The translations under genes and the position numbers were made by a program. The notes below the pieces were generated by a model. The model was not told the DNA's origin. It worked only from the letters and a program-made list of their open reading frames with translations, and did not search any database. From NCBI RefSeq assembly GCF_009909195.1, contig NZ_JAAAMU010000004.1, positions 62,001 to 126,000 of the forward strand: a DNA stretch of 64,000 nt, in the 5' to 3' direction. Source of the DNA: Paenibacillus sacheonensis (GTDB lineage: Bacteria; Bacillota; Bacilli; Paenibacillales; Paenibacillaceae). This document shows, one piece after another, positions 1 through 9,873 of this stretch (the stretch's first letter is position 1; the number at the start of each line of letters is the position of its first letter).

Positions 1-790
1 TTTTCTTCTTGATGCACCACTCGATGCCTTTGATCAAATCGGAGACGTAGCCGGCGCCGTTCGCGTCCAGCGCTTTAACGGCATACAGCTTGGCGCGCGG
101 AGCGACGCCGGCAATCATGCCGTTCTTGCCGAGCCCCGAAGCGATGCCGGCCACATGGGTGCCGTGACCGTTGTCATCCGCATAGGAGGAGCCGCCCATC
201 GTATTGATGCCGCCGGTAACGTACAGATTGGGGTGCTTGCCGATGCCCGTGTCGATGATTCCGATGGCGGCGCTCCCCCGCGTCGTTGGCCATATCCTCG
301 GGGCCTGAACATGTTTGACGTTCCACGGAATGTTTGACGGGATCTGGGGCTGATTGTTCCCGGAATCCGAATGGATGAAGGCCTTATTCGTTCGCAGTCG
401 CAGCTTCTTGCGGCTTACGTAAGGCGCGGACGATTTGCGGCTTTTGGACTTGTCTGATCCTGTTCCCGAGGTTATGCCCGGGCGAGAGCCGATTCTCGTC
501 CTGCCCTCGGACAAGAACCCGTGTGCGTGAACTTTATAGTCGGGCTCGACATAACGGATGTCGGGATGATGGGAGAGCTTCTTCAGTTTGTCGCCGCGGC
601 GGCTGTCGATGTGACAGGCGATGACGCGTCCCCGATGGATGCTCTTAAGCGGCTTGATGCCGAAGCTCTCGAGTTGACGTACGCATTTCTCATAGTGATC
701 CTGCCGTTTGAAGCCGATCAGCTTCCTCGTCGTATGCGTGGACGGCCGGGCTGACGAGCAGCTGAGCAGCAGCTTCTCCACCTTTGGCAA
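1..790 (-). CDS. S8 family subtilisin-like serine peptidase, C-terminus cut by window edge
   Basis: The minus strand stays open from a TTG at 790 (AGGAGG eight bases upstream) to the window edge, about 263 codons. Residues about 10-90 look like an I9-type propeptide. The catalytic domain follows with the Asp motif IIDTG (Asp about 180) and the His motif NGHGTHVAG (His about 209). The oxyanion Asn and catalytic Ser lie off the window. No signal peptide is seen, so an intracellular or non-classically exported protease is likelier than a classical secreted subtilisin. The linker between propeptide and catalytic domain (about residues 95-160) is rich in Ser, Lys and Arg. The gene is divergent from ald. 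Family is certain; location and substrate are inferred. Confidence 0.9.
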   Translation of the reverse strand, partial: MPKVEKLLLSCSSARPSTHTTRKLIGFKRQDHYEKCVRQLESFGIKPLKSIHRGRVIACHIDSRRGDKLKKLSHHPDIRYVEPDYKVHAHGFLSEGRTRIGSRPGITSGTGSDKSKSRKSSAPYVSRKKLRLRTNKAFIHSDSGNNQPQIPSNIPWNVKHVQAPRIWPTTRGSAAIGIIDTGIGKHPNLYVTGGINTMGGSSYADDNGHGTHVAGIASGLGKNGMIAGVAPRAKLYAVKALDANGAGYVSDLIKGIEWCIKKK

Positions 791-993
791 TGCTGTTCCT
801 CCTTTGGGCAATAAACAAACTATGGTGAAACATCGCGGAGCCGTTCCTACAGTGTATGGAGGCATATGTACAAGGGCTTGGGCGTCCGCCTGAGAGGGTA
901 CATATTTTATGACAGCCGAGGAAAAGGTATCAGCGAGGACTGTCAACCCGTCCTCTGCCTGTATATGATGAAAGAAAAGAACAGGAGAGGGAG

Positions 994-2142
994 ATGCATA
1001 TGATCATTGGCGTGCCGAAAGAGATCAAAGCAAGCGAGTACCGGGTCGCGCTGACTCCCGCCGGAGCGGCGACGTTGAAATCGGCCGGCCACGAGGTCGT
1101 GGTGCAAAGCGGGGCGGGGGAAGGAAGCAGCTTTACGGACGAGGCGTATGCGGCCGAAGGGGCGGCGATCCTGCCTGATGCCGGAGAGGTATGGGCTCGC
1201 GCGGATATGATCATGAAGGTGAAAGAGCCGCTGCCCGAGGAGTTCGGCTACTTCCGCGAAGGGCTGCTGCTGTTCACGTATCTGCATCTCGCGGCGGCGC
1301 CTGATCTGACCAAGGCGCTGGTAGAGAAGCAGGTATCGGGCGTCGCTTACGAAACGATCCAGCTGGCGAACGGCAGTCTGCCGCTGCTGACGCCCATGAG
1401 CGAAGTTGCGGGACGCATGGCCGTGCAAGTCGGCTCGCAGTTTCTGGAGGCCTTTTACGGCGGCCGCGGCATCCTGCTCGGCGGCGTGCCGGGCGTGCCT
1501 CCGGCGGAAGTCATTATCCTCGGCGGGGGAATCGTCGGGACGAATGCCGCGCGAATCGCGCTCGGCATGGGCGCGAGCGTCGTCATCCTGGAGCGCAGCG
1601 CCGAACGGATGCGCTACATCGACGAAGTGTTCAGCGGCCGGATCCGCACGCTGATGTCCAACTCGTACAATATTGCCAGCGCGGTCAAGAAAGCGGATCT
1701 GCTCATCGGCGCCGTATTGATCCCCGGTGCCCGCGCGCCTCATCTCGTGACGGAGGACATGGTCAAGACGATGAAGAAAGGCGCCGTCATCGTTGACGTG
1801 GCCGTGGATCAAGGCGGAACGATAGCGACCATCGATCGCGTCACGACGCATAAGGATCCGGTTTACGAGAAGCACGGCGTCCTTCATTATGCGGTCGCGA
1901 ACATGCCCGGCGCCGTGCCCCGCACGTCTACGCTGGCGCTGACGAACGTTACGATGCCGTACGCGCTCGAGCTGGCGGGCAAGGGCCTGCCCGGCGCCGT
2001 GTCGAACAATGAGCCGCTGCGCAAAGGCGTCAATACGTTCCGAGGGCGCGTAACGCATCCCCAAGTCGCCGAAGCGGTCGGTTTGCCGTATACCAGCGTC
2101 GAGCAAATGCTGGACAGCGTATCCTTTGATAAAATAAACTAG
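994..2142 (+). CDS. ald: alanine dehydrogenase
   Basis: NAD-dependent oxidative deamination of L-alanine to pyruvate and ammonia, used for alanine catabolism and in sporulating cells. The N-terminus [10 protein letters not shown] is the family signature. The substrate Lys and His lie in MKVKEPL (about 73-79) and YLHLA (about 95-99), the Rossmann motif [14 protein letters not shown] at about 172-185, and VDVAVDQGG near 270. About 382 aa is slightly longer than usual (about 370-378). Two starts are possible: ATG 994, six bases after AGGAG, and ATG 1000, which gives the family-typical N-terminus. The gene is monocistronic as far as can be seen. Confidence 0.95.
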   Translation: MHMIIGVPKEIKASEYRVALTPAGAATLKSAGHEVVVQSGAGEGSSFTDEAYAAEGAAILPDAGEVWARADMIMKVKEPLPEEFGYFREGLLLFTYLHLAAAPDLTKALVEKQVSGVAYETIQLANGSLPLLTPMSEVAGRMAVQVGSQFLEAFYGGRGILLGGVPGVPPAEVIILGGGIVGTNAARIALGMGASVVILERSAERMRYIDEVFSGRIRTLMSNSYNIASAVKKADLLIGAVLIPGARAPHLVTEDMVKTMKKGAVIVDVAVDQGGTIATIDRVTTHKDPVYEKHGVLHYAVANMPGAVPRTSTLALTNVTMPYALELAGKGLPGAVSNNEPLRKGVNTFRGRVTHPQVAEAVGLPYTSVEQMLDSVSFDKIN

Positions 2143-2324
2143 CAATGGCGATAAACGGAATCCGTACAGCCGCTGCGTTCGTTGATCGGCCTGGCAAGCA
2201 GGCCGGCGGCTCGCAGGCATGAATCGATTTCCCCTCTCATAAGGTGTGTAAAGGACAACCTGGGCGCTTATTCGCTAAGCATCCGGACGATCGTCCGTTA
2301 CCCGGAGAAAGGGGACGCTGATGT

Positions 2325-2561
2325 ATGGTGGTATCGGTGCGCAGATGGCTGCGACGGCTCTTATTCGTCTTGCTGCTCTGCCTCTTCACGGTCTCGATGT
2401 ATGGCGGCTGCAGGCTGCTGGCGGTTTGGATCGCGCCGGACGATCCGTATCGCGTGCCGCAAGGGCATGCGCTCAAAGTGTTTAAAGCGGCGGATCAGCA
2501 GCAGGGCGAGAACGGCAGCATCGCCGAGCGGCTGCGGCTGTTTTATTGGTACGGCGAGTAA
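2325..2561 (+). CDS. DUF4227 family small membrane protein (YqzK-like)
   Basis: This 78-aa protein has a basic N-terminus, one transmembrane segment (about residues 10-35) and a short polar tail ending in FYWYGE. It lies directly upstream of xerD, where B. subtilis has yqzK between fur and ripX, and the length and ending fit that family. A GGAGAAAGGGG ribosome binding site precedes the ATG. Molecular function is unknown. Unlike B. subtilis, fur is not next to it; ald is. Naming rests on synteny plus overall resemblance. Confidence 0.75.
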   Translation: MVVSVRRWLRRLLFVLLLCLFTVSMYGGCRLLAVWIAPDDPYRVPQGHALKVFKAADQQQGENGSIAERLRLFYWYGE

Positions 2562-2690
2562 GACCGCCGTGCCGGGCAGCTGACGGTTACGACAAGCAGG
2601 GCGTCCTGATGCAGGAATACAGCGGCATGCCGTGGAAGTAAGCATTCGTTAGGCCGAACGGCGGCCGCAGAAGCCGGAAAGGAACGCGTG

Positions 2691-3590
2691 ATGAACGAAT
2701 ATGTAACGGCATTTATCGGCTCGCTGCAGACGGCCGGCCGCAGGCGCTCCCCGCTTACGCTGGAGTCGTACGAGCGGGATTTGACGCAGCTGCTGGCGTA
2801 TGTGAAGGCCGAAGGAATCGAGCGCGTGCAAGATATTCAGAAGCATCATTTATCTTATTATTTTCTGCGCTTGAAGCAGCAGGGAAGGTCTTCCGCGACC
2901 ATATCCAGGCAAATGGTTTCCGCGCGCGCCTTTTTTCACTATTTGCTTGCCGGCGGAAGCATAGCGGCCGATCCGGCGCAGCATCTGGAAGCTCCGAAGC
3001 AGGAGAAGCGCGTGCCGGAGGCGCTCACCCTGGACGAGGTCGAGCGGCTTCTTGCCGCGCCGGACCGCACGTCCCAGGCAGGCATGCGCGACATAGCGAT
3101 GCTGGAGCTGCTCTATGCGACAGGCATGCGCGTATCCGAACTTATTTCATTGGATCTTGAGCATGTCCAGCTGATGCTGGGTTTCATTCGCTGCATCGAC
3201 GCCAAGGCGAAGGAGCGGATCATACCGCTCGGCGGAGCCGCGTCCGAAGCCTTGAAGGCGTATTTGACGGACATCCGGCCGCGGCTGGCGAAGGACGGCG
3301 GACAAGCGCTGTTCGTCAACCTGCAGGGCAGCCGGATGACCCGCCAAGGCTTCTGGAAGATCATCAAGAAGCATGCGCGGGAAGCGGGCATCGAATCCGA
3401 TCTCGCCCCGCACTCGCTGCGCCATGCGTTCGCGTCCCACCTGCTGCAGAACGGGGCGGACCTTCATTCCGTTCAGGAAATGATGGGCCATGCCGGGTTG
3501 CAGACGACGCAGTTGTATGTCCAGCAGACGAAGACGCGAATCAAGGACGTATACGATCTCGCCCACCCGCGAGCCAAACGGCAGATCTGA
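2691..3590 (+). CDS. xerD: site-specific tyrosine recombinase XerD
   Basis: One of the two recombinases that resolve chromosome dimers at dif. The N-terminal SAM-like domain (about 1-90) is followed by the catalytic domain with the full R-K-H-x-x-R-H-Y set: Arg in ATGMRVSEL (about 146), Lys in AKAKERI (about 172), His and Arg in HSLRHAF (about 241 and 244), His in GHAG (about 267) and the nucleophile in LYVQ (about 276). The 299-aa length is normal. ATG 2691 is preferred over GTG 2688 because it sits seven bases from GGAAAGGA. The position upstream of deoB matches B. subtilis ripX-drm. Confidence 0.95.
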   Translation: MNEYVTAFIGSLQTAGRRRSPLTLESYERDLTQLLAYVKAEGIERVQDIQKHHLSYYFLRLKQQGRSSATISRQMVSARAFFHYLLAGGSIAADPAQHLEAPKQEKRVPEALTLDEVERLLAAPDRTSQAGMRDIAMLELLYATGMRVSELISLDLEHVQLMLGFIRCIDAKAKERIIPLGGAASEALKAYLTDIRPRLAKDGGQALFVNLQGSRMTRQGFWKIIKKHAREAGIESDLAPHSLRHAFASHLLQNGADLHSVQEMMGHAGLQTTQLYVQQTKTRIKDVYDLAHPRAKRQI

Positions 3591-3628
3591 TTCATCAGCA
3601 ACACGATACGGAAACGGAGTGAAGCCAT

Positions 3629-4804
3629 ATGCGATTTAACCGCATTGCAGTCATCGTGCTCGACAGCGTCGGCATCGGCGAGCTGCCGGATGCGCCGGCG
3701 TTCGGAGACGCGGATTCCCATACGCTGGGACATATCTTACGCGAAGTTCCCGAGATGAGCCTGCCGAATATGAGAAAATGGGGACTTGACCGGATCGAGC
3801 AGCTGGGAAGCTGGAAACCGGAGGGCGAACCGACCGCGTATTATGGTAAAATGGCCGAGGTATCCTCGGGTAAAGATACGATGACGGGCCACTGGGAAAT
3901 CGCCGGTCTCAAAATCACCGTCCCGTTCCAAACCTTCACGGAAGGCTTCCCGGCAGAGCTGATACAGGCTTTCGAGGAACGGACGGGCCGAGGCGTGCTC
4001 GGCAATAAATCGGCCAGCGGCACGGAGATTATGGACGAGCTGGGCGAAGAGCAGCTCAAGACGGGCAAATGGATCGTGTATACGTCCGCCGACAGCGTCT
4101 TCCAGATCGCGGCCAACGAAGACTTGATTCCGCTGGGCGAGCTGTACCGCGCCTGCGAGATCGCGCGCGAGCTGACCATGGACGAGCGGTATGCGGTCGG
4201 CCGCGTCATCGCGCGTCCTTTCGTCGGCAAGCCGGGCTCCTTCAAGCGAACCTCGAACCGGCATGATTACGCCGTCAAGCCGCCGGAGCCAACCGTGCTG
4301 AATGCGCTGCAGGACGGCGGCTTCGACGTCATCGCGGTCGGCAAGATCAACGATATTTTCTGCGGGGAAGGCATCACGGAGGCGACGCCGACCAAGAGCA
4401 ACGCGGACGGCATCGTCAAGACGCTGGAGGCGCTGGACAAGCCGTTCCGTGGTCTGCTCTTCACGAACTTGGTCGATTTCGACTCGTTGTTCGGCCATCG
4501 CCGCGACCCGCAAGGCTACGCCGGCGCGCTGGAGGAGTTCGATCGGGCGGTTCCGGACCTGATGCGGCGGCTGGGCGATCGAGATCTGCTCATCGTAACG
4601 GCCGATCATGGCAATGATCCGACCTACCGGGGAACCGACCACACGCGCGAATACGTGCCGCTGTTGGCATACGGTCCAGGACTTGCGAAGCCCGGCTCCT
4701 TGGGCGTGCGTGCGACCTATGCCGACGTTGCCGCTACGATCGCGGATAATTTCGGCGTGAAGCATCCGGCTAACGGGACGTCCTTCCTGCATGAATTGAA
4801 GTAA
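3629..4804 (+). CDS. deoB: phosphopentomutase
   Basis: Interconverts ribose-1-phosphate or deoxyribose-1-phosphate with the 5-phosphates in nucleoside salvage. It is an alkaline-phosphatase-superfamily enzyme: the N-terminal metal motif VLDSVGIGE (about 9-17), [11 protein letters not shown] near 85-95 with the catalytic Thr, and [18 protein letters not shown] (about 325-342) supplying metal ligands. The 391-aa length is standard. It is cotranscribed with the purine nucleoside phosphorylase downstream, which feeds it sugar-1-phosphates. Confidence 0.96.
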   Translation: MRFNRIAVIVLDSVGIGELPDAPAFGDADSHTLGHILREVPEMSLPNMRKWGLDRIEQLGSWKPEGEPTAYYGKMAEVSSGKDTMTGHWEIAGLKITVPFQTFTEGFPAELIQAFEERTGRGVLGNKSASGTEIMDELGEEQLKTGKWIVYTSADSVFQIAANEDLIPLGELYRACEIARELTMDERYAVGRVIARPFVGKPGSFKRTSNRHDYAVKPPEPTVLNALQDGGFDVIAVGKINDIFCGEGITEATPTKSNADGIVKTLEALDKPFRGLLFTNLVDFDSLFGHRRDPQGYAGALEEFDRAVPDLMRRLGDRDLLIVTADHGNDPTYRGTDHTREYVPLLAYGPGLAKPGSLGVRATYADVAATIADNFGVKHPANGTSFLHELK

Positions 4805-4880
4805 CCGCACGGGAGAGAGAGACCAACGCGCGGGGAGTCAAGGCGCCGGCGCAACCAGACCACATTGGAGGCATGTTCGA

Positions 4881-5702
4881 ATGACATTGAAAGCTGCGCA
4901 AATCCGCGAAGCCGCGGAATATATTTTGGGGAAAATCGAAGTGAAGCCGGAGATCGGGCTGATCATGGGCTCGGGCTTGGGTATTTTGGGGGATTACATA
5001 GAGAAGGCCGTCGTGATTCCCTATGCGGACATCCCGCATTTTCCGCTCTCGACGGTGGAAGGCCATGCGGGGGAATTGCTGATCGGCACGCTGTCCGGCC
5101 GGCCCGTCGTGCTCATGCGCGGAAGGTTCCATATGTACGAGGGCTATGGTCCTGATTTGACGGCATTTCCCGTCCGCGTCATGAAAGCGATCGGTGCGGA
5201 CAAGCTGGTGGTCACGAATGCGGCCGGCGGCGTGAACATGGCTTACGAGCCAGGCGATCTGATGCTGATCAGCGACCATATCAATTTCCAAGGACAGAAT
5301 CCGCTCGTCGGTCCGAACGACATCGAGCTCGGCGTCCGCTTTCCGGACATGTCGCAGCCGTACAGCAAGCGCCTGCGCGGACTGGCCGCCGATGTCGCGA
5401 AGGAACAGGGCTTCTCGCTGCAGGAAGGCGTCTACATCGCCGTGCTGGGGCCCTCCTACGAAACGCCGGCGGAAATCCGCATGATGCGCATCCTTGGAGC
5501 GGATGCTGTCGGCATGTCGACGGTCTCGGAGGTCATCGCGGCGAATCATTCCGGCGTGGAAGTTCTTGGTATTTCGTGCATAAGCAACATGGCATCGGGC
5601 ATTTTGGACCAGCCGTTGTCCCACGATGAAGTCATGGAAACGACAGAACGCGTCAAATCCCGGTTCCTTGGACTCGTGCAGGGACTGATTCCTTTGATGT
5701 AG
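4881..5702 (+). CDS. purine-nucleoside phosphorylase (PNP-I, inosine/guanosine type)
   Basis: Phosphorolysis of purine nucleosides to base plus (deoxy)ribose-1-phosphate. Motifs are MGSGLG (about 29-34, phosphate loop), HMYEGYG (about 83-89), VTNAAGGVN (about 111-119) and the base-binding region around GMSTVSE. The 273-aa length fits the trimeric PNP-I family (pupG in B. subtilis) and not the hexameric DeoD. The ribosome binding site is GGAGG before ATG 4881. With deoB and pdp it forms a salvage module for nucleosides scavenged or released during sporulation. Confidence 0.94.
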   Translation: MTLKAAQIREAAEYILGKIEVKPEIGLIMGSGLGILGDYIEKAVVIPYADIPHFPLSTVEGHAGELLIGTLSGRPVVLMRGRFHMYEGYGPDLTAFPVRVMKAIGADKLVVTNAAGGVNMAYEPGDLMLISDHINFQGQNPLVGPNDIELGVRFPDMSQPYSKRLRGLAADVAKEQGFSLQEGVYIAVLGPSYETPAEIRMMRILGADAVGMSTVSEVIAANHSGVEVLGISCISNMASGILDQPLSHDEVMETTERVKSRFLGLVQGLIPLM

Positions 5703-5736
5703 GCTGTAACAAAAATGTAACAATTGGGTCGACTCA

Positions 5737-5771
5737 TTGTGACATTCTTTCTTGAATCATCGTCGTATAAT
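5737..5771 (+). promoter_or_regulatory. possible promoter before the Spo0E-like gene
   Basis: A perfect TATAAT lies at 5766-5771, 50 bases before the ATG. The best upstream match, TTGTGACA at 5737-5744, is spaced about 21 bases away, longer than ideal, so an activator or another -35 is possible. Confidence 0.35.
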
Positions 5772-5820
5772 GTCCGTGATAATCATTACACCATCCTTCA
5801 TAAAGTGGGGAATTTTTTTC

Positions 5821-5997
5821 ATGGACAAGCAAAGCTATCATTTACTTGAGCGCCTTCGCGGGCAGCTGGTCGCTGCCGCCATGAGGCAGGAGTCGTTTCT
5901 TGATCGGGACGTGCTCCAGCTCAGCCAGACGCTCGACCAGCTGATCGTGAAAGCGCAGCGAGAGAAAATGCGGAATCCGGGTACGGCTCAAGGATGA
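5821..5997 (+). CDS. aspartyl-phosphate phosphatase, Spo0E family
   Basis: This 58-aa protein starts at the ATG after GTGGGG and a T run. Spo0E-like proteins dephosphorylate Spo0A~P and so delay sporulation. The family signature S-x-x-L-D-x-L-I is present as SQTLDQLI at residues 35-42, with Ser35 and Asp39 being the conserved catalytic-site residues. The length is close to the short YnzD/YisI members, not to full Spo0E. It lies between PNP and pdp, with its own likely promoter at 5766-5771. Confidence 0.85.
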   Translation: MDKQSYHLLERLRGQLVAAAMRQESFLDRDVLQLSQTLDQLIVKAQREKMRNPGTAQG

Positions 5998-6045
5998 ATT
6001 CCGGGCAGCGCGCATCCCGGGGTAACGCTTAGGAGGCCAACAGAT

Positions 6046-7374
6046 TTGCGAGCGGTCGACATCATTCAAAAGAAACGAAACGGCGGATCATTGACGAACG
6101 AAGAGCTGTCGTTTCTTATTCAAGGCTATAGCCGCGGGGAGATTCCGGACTATCAGATGTCCGCCTGGGCGATGGCTGTTTTTTTTCGCGGCATGAATGC
6201 AGGCGAGACGGCTGCGTTGACGATGGCGATGGCAGAGTCGGGAGATCTGGTCGATCTGACGCCCATTCGCGGCATTAAAGTGGACAAGCACAGCACGGGC
6301 GGCGTGGGGGATAAGACGAGTCTCGTTATCGGCCCCCTTGTGGCGTCCTGCGGCGTACCCGTCGCCAAAATGTCGGGGAGAGGCCTCGGCCACACCGGCG
6401 GGACGATCGACAAAATGGAATCCATGGCGGGCTTTCGGTCCGAGCTGTCGCGCGAGGACTTCATTGCGCAGGTCAACGATATCGGCGTCGCCATTATCGG
6501 CCAAAGCGGCAATCTGGCGCCGGCGGACAAGAAGCTGTATGCGCTGCGGGACGTGACCGCCACTGTGGAATCGATTCCACTTATTGCAAGCTCCGTCATG
6601 AGCAAGAAGATCGCGGCCGGCGCGGACGCCATCGTCTTGGACGTGAAGACCGGCAGCGGCGCGTTCATGAAGACGCTGGACGATTCCGAGAAGCTGGCGA
6701 TGGCCATGGTCGAGATCGGCACGCAGGTCGGCCGGCGGACGGCGGCGCTCATCAGCGACATGGATCAGCCGCTCGGCTTCGCGATCGGGAACGCCCTCGA
6801 GGTGCGTGAGGCGATCGATACGCTTCACGGCCGCGGACCGGACGATCTGACGTCGCTGTGCATCGCGCTGGCTTCCCACATGGTCGTGCTCGGCGGGCAA
6901 GCCGGAAGCTTGGAGGAAGCGGAAGCAATGCTTCGCGAGAAACTCCGCTCGGGCGAGGCGCTGGCCAAGTTCAAGCAGTTCGTAGCCGCGCAGGGGGGCA
7001 ATCCCGACGTTGCGGACGATGCGACCTTACTGCCGCAAGCCCCGCATATCGTGGAGGTGCCCGCGCCGAAGAGCGGCCATGTGCACGCGATTCAGGCGGA
7101 GGAGCTGGGGCTGGCGGCAATGCTGCTGGGAGCGGGACGCGAGACCAAGGACTCCGTCATCGATTACGCGGTCGGCATCACGCTGCAGCGAAAGGTTGGC
7201 GAGGAAGTTCGCGAGGGCCAGACGATTGCCCTGCTGCATGTGAGGGAAGAAGGCGCTGCCGTGCAAGCCGTATTGAAGCGGGTGCAGGAGGCCTATACCA
7301 TCGACGAGGCAGCGGTGTTGCCGTCGCCGCTGCTGCTCTCGATCGTAACGGAGCAGGGAGTGAAGCGGTTCTAG
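6046..7374 (+). CDS. pdp: pyrimidine-nucleoside phosphorylase
   Basis: Phosphorolysis of uridine, thymidine and deoxyuridine. [12 protein letters not shown] (about 79-90) and [13 protein letters not shown] (about 111-123) are the phosphate and substrate signatures of the thymidine/pyrimidine nucleoside phosphorylase family. The C-terminal domain (about 340-442) carries the biotinyl-like fold typical of the family. The start is TTG 6046, nine bases after AGGAGG. At 442 aa it is slightly longer than B. subtilis Pdp. It completes the salvage module with deoB and PNP and is followed by a strong terminator. Confidence 0.95.
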   Translation: MRAVDIIQKKRNGGSLTNEELSFLIQGYSRGEIPDYQMSAWAMAVFFRGMNAGETAALTMAMAESGDLVDLTPIRGIKVDKHSTGGVGDKTSLVIGPLVASCGVPVAKMSGRGLGHTGGTIDKMESMAGFRSELSREDFIAQVNDIGVAIIGQSGNLAPADKKLYALRDVTATVESIPLIASSVMSKKIAAGADAIVLDVKTGSGAFMKTLDDSEKLAMAMVEIGTQVGRRTAALISDMDQPLGFAIGNALEVREAIDTLHGRGPDDLTSLCIALASHMVVLGGQAGSLEEAEAMLREKLRSGEALAKFKQFVAAQGGNPDVADDATLLPQAPHIVEVPAPKSGHVHAIQAEELGLAAMLLGAGRETKDSVIDYAVGITLQRKVGEEVREGQTIALLHVREEGAAVQAVLKRVQEAYTIDEAAVLPSPLLLSIVTEQGVKRF

Positions 7375-7395
7375 TCCGCATCGTTCAGGAAAGAT

Positions 7396-7440
7396 AAAGG
7401 AGCTGTCCGATAAGCCGTCAGGCTTAGGACGGCTCCTTTT
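7396..7440 (+). terminator. Rho-independent terminator after pdp
   Basis: The stem GGAGCTGTCC / GGACGGCTCC (one G-U pair) has an 18-base loop and is followed by TTTT-CATTTT. Confidence 0.85.
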
Positions 7441-7656
7441 CATTTTCACGGGCCGGATTGGAATATTTTAGTCCGTTCAGGTGCACAATAGGAATGAGAT
7501 TTTAGCCGGTTTGCGGCCTTGCTTACCTTATCGAACGTATAAGTTTCACGCTTATACCTTTCCATAAGGTTTTCGGAATGAAACGCGAATCGCCGAAGAA
7601 GGTCGGCGACAACCGTATCACCTATGCCGCGGGCATCACTCAGGAGGAGAACATCG

Positions 7657-8850
7657 ATGAAAAACAACTGGAAACATCTCGTCGTCGCAGGAATGACGAT
7701 GGTTATGGCACTTTCTGTACCCGTATCGGCCCGGGCCGAAGAGAAACCGGCATCGCCGGCTCCGCAAAGCGCGGGAGTTGCCGACTTGGCGCCGTCCGCA
7801 CGCTCGGCGATCCTTATGGATGCGGACAGCGGGACGATCGTTTACGAGAAGAACAGCCATGCGAAGCTGCCACCGGCCAGCATCACGAAGGTCATGACGA
7901 TGCTGCTCATCATGGAAGCCATCGACCAAGGGCGCATCAAGCTAACGGATAAAGTTCCGACGAGTGAGTACGCGGCCTCCATGGGCGGCTCGCAGATCTT
8001 CCTGGAGCCCGGCGAACAGATGACGGTCGACGAGATGCTGAAGGGCATCGCCATGGCCTCGGGCAACGATGCCTCCGTCGCCATGGCAGAGAAAATCGCG
8101 GGCACCGAGTCGGCCTTCGTCGACATGATGAACAAGCGCGCAGGCGAGCTGGGTCTGAAGAACACCCATTTCATGAACTGCAACGGTCTTCCTGCGTCGG
8201 AACATTATACGTCCGCGCATGACATTGCCGTCATGTCGAGAGAACTGCTGAAGCATAACGAAATTACGAAATACACGGGCGCGTACCAAGATTACCTGCG
8301 CAAATCGAGCGAGAAGCCATTCTGGCTCGTGAATACGAACAAGCTGGTCCGTTTTTATACCGGCGCGGACGGGCTGAAAACCGGGTTTACGAACGAGGCC
8401 AAATTCTGCCTCACCGCGACGGCGCACCGGGATACCCTGCGCGTGATCGCCGTCGTCATGGGCGAGCCGAACACGAAGACGCGCAATGCCGAAGTATCCC
8501 AAATGCTGGATTATTCGTTCGCCCAATATATGAACCACACCATCTTCAAGAAGGGCGAAGCGATGGGCAGCGTCAAGATCGAGAAAGGCATGCAGCCGGT
8601 ACTTCCGCTCACGGCTAAGCATTCGTACAGCGTGCTGCTGAAGAAAGGCAGCTCCGTCAAGGATATCCGTTACGAGCTGCGCATCAACCCGCTGAAAGCG
8701 CCGGTCAAGATTAATGCGCCGATCGGGAAACTGATCGTCTTCCAAGGCGACCAAGTGCTGACGGAATTCGCCGTCGATGCCCCGGTCTCCGTGGACCGCG
8801 CAGGCTGGTGGACGCTGTTCAAGCGTTCCATGGGCAGTCTGTTCGGCTGA
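7657..8850 (+). CDS. dacF: D-alanyl-D-alanine carboxypeptidase DacF
   Basis: A penicillin-binding S11 peptidase that trims D-Ala from peptidoglycan stem peptides in the forespore. A signal peptide ends near ARA (about residue 27). Active-site motifs are SITK (Ser about 75), SGND (Ser about 135) and KTGF (Lys about 241). A C-terminal beta domain and an amphipathic Trp/Phe-rich tail (WWTLFKRSMGSLFG) anchor it to the membrane. The start is ATG 7657, after CAGGAGGAG. As in B. subtilis it precedes spoIIAA, but a GC-rich hairpin and a separate sigma-H promoter lie between them. Confidence 0.95.
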   Translation: MKNNWKHLVVAGMTMVMALSVPVSARAEEKPASPAPQSAGVADLAPSARSAILMDADSGTIVYEKNSHAKLPPASITKVMTMLLIMEAIDQGRIKLTDKVPTSEYAASMGGSQIFLEPGEQMTVDEMLKGIAMASGNDASVAMAEKIAGTESAFVDMMNKRAGELGLKNTHFMNCNGLPASEHYTSAHDIAVMSRELLKHNEITKYTGAYQDYLRKSSEKPFWLVNTNKLVRFYTGADGLKTGFTNEAKFCLTATAHRDTLRVIAVVMGEPNTKTRNAEVSQMLDYSFAQYMNHTIFKKGEAMGSVKIEKGMQPVLPLTAKHSYSVLLKKGSSVKDIRYELRINPLKAPVKINAPIGKLIVFQGDQVLTEFAVDAPVSVDRAGWWTLFKRSMGSLFG

Positions 8851-8865
8851 ATCGCCGAGCCTCGT

Positions 8866-8889
8866 GCGGCGGGAATCGCGTCCCGCCGC
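8866..8889 (+). terminator. hairpin between dacF and spoIIAA
   Basis: GCGGCGGGA and TCCCGCCGC form a perfect 9-bp stem with a 6-base loop, 15 bases after the dacF stop. No U tract follows, so it could be a weak or factor-assisted terminator or an RNA stabiliser. Confidence 0.5.
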
Positions 8890-8936
8890 GCGCAATTTGT
8901 CTGCTTGTAGCACTCTGCTTCTAGTTTTGTCGGGGG

Positions 8937-8964
8937 GCAGGAAACGACGTGCGAAGCGTAGAAT
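8937..8964 (+). promoter_or_regulatory. sigma-H promoter of the spoIIA operon
   Basis: GCAGGAAAC (8937-8945), 12 bases, then GTAGAAT (8958-8964). This fits the sigma-H consensus R-n-AGGA-w-W-W, N11-12, R-n-n-GAAT, as known for B. subtilis spoIIA. A Spo0A-box-like TTGTCGGG lies just upstream at 8927-8934. Confidence 0.75.
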
Positions 8965-9056
8965 CCTCCTACAACACGAAAGCGATCGCCGAATGCCGAA
9001 GGCCGGTTCGGGGTGGCTCGTGCTCCGCAAATTAGACGTTAGGAGTGGACAAGAGG

Positions 9057-9410
9057 ATGAGCTTGCAGGTTGAATTGGAACATTACCGTAACGTGCTTAT
9101 CGTCAGGCTGCGCGGCGAGCTGGATCACCACACCGCCGATGTCGTCCGGTTCAAGATGGAAGAAGCGATTCTTCGCGGCAACAGCGACCATGTCATTCTC
9201 AGCCTGAAGGAGCTGCTGTTCATGGACAGCTCCGGTCTGGGCGTCATTCTCGGCCGCTACAAGCAGCTCAAGGCCAGAGGCGGCAAGATGGTCGTCTGCG
9301 ACGTGAACCAAGGCGTCTACCGGCTGTTCGAACTGTCGGGCTTGTTCAAAATATTGCCGATTCACGATAACGAGCGGTTAGCGCTCACGAGTTTGGAGGT
9401 CGTTTCATGA
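9057..9410 (+). CDS. spoIIAA: anti-sigma F factor antagonist SpoIIAA
   Basis: STAS-domain protein that, when unphosphorylated, displaces SigF from Spo[13 protein letters not shown] near 20-28 and [16 protein letters not shown] are hallmarks; the regulatory phosphoserine corresponds to Ser58 in MDSSG. The ATG at 9057 is chosen because it aligns with family starts and lies downstream of AGGAG at 9041; a GTG at 9045 overlaps that site. The 117-aa length is normal. Its stop overlaps the spoIIAB start by four bases (ATGA), implying translational coupling. Confidence 0.97.
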   Translation: MSLQVELEHYRNVLIVRLRGELDHHTADVVRFKMEEAILRGNSDHVILSLKELLFMDSSGLGVILGRYKQLKARGGKMVVCDVNQGVYRLFELSGLFKILPIHDNERLALTSLEVVS

Positions 9411-9853
9411 ACGCGAGAAATGAGATGACACTTACCTTCTCCGCCCGGTCGGAGAACGAGGCTTTCGCGCGCGTCACGGTGGCGGCGTTCGTCTCCCAGC
9501 TGGACCCGACGCTCGAGGAACTGAACGACCTGAAGACGGCGGTGTCCGAAGCGGTCACCAATGCGATCATTCACGGCTACGAAGGCGATTCCAGCGGCAT
9601 GGTCACAATCGAAGGCATCATCGAGGGCGACGTCGTCCGGTTGATCGTGAAGGACAAGGGGCGGGGAATCGAGGATGTCGAGCTGGCCCGCCAGCCGCTC
9701 TATACCTCCAAGCCGGAGATGGAACGCTCCGGCATGGGGTTTACGATTATGGAAAACTTCATGGATGGTTTCGACGTATCGAGCGAGCCCGGCAACGGAA
9801 CTGCCATCGCAATGACGAAGCGCATCGAATCGAAAAAAGCGCTCTTCAATTAG
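9407..9853 (+). CDS. spoIIAB: anti-sigma F factor / serine kinase SpoIIAB
   Basis: GHKL-fold kinase that binds SigF and phosphorylates SpoIIAA. The N-box is [11 protein letters not shown] (about 47-57), the G1 region DKGRGIED (about 83-90) and the G2 region [12 protein letters not shown] (about 107-118). The 148-aa length is typical. It sits between spoIIAA and sigF, 20 bases before the latter, so stoichiometry of the three-protein switch is set by one transcript. Confidence 0.97.
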   Translation: MNARNEMTLTFSARSENEAFARVTVAAFVSQLDPTLEELNDLKTAVSEAVTNAIIHGYEGDSSGMVTIEGIIEGDVVRLIVKDKGRGIEDVELARQPLYTSKPEMERSGMGFTIMENFMDGFDVSSEPGNGTAIAMTKRIESKKALFN

Positions 9854-9873
9854 GCGCATAGGGGTTGGACCGC

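Noticed and set aside
2562..2645. Coding-like stretch after the DUF4227 gene (reads ADGYDKQGVLMQEYSG)
   Set aside because: It lies in another frame with no start or ribosome binding site; the upstream protein already ends where family members end, so a frameshift is not needed.
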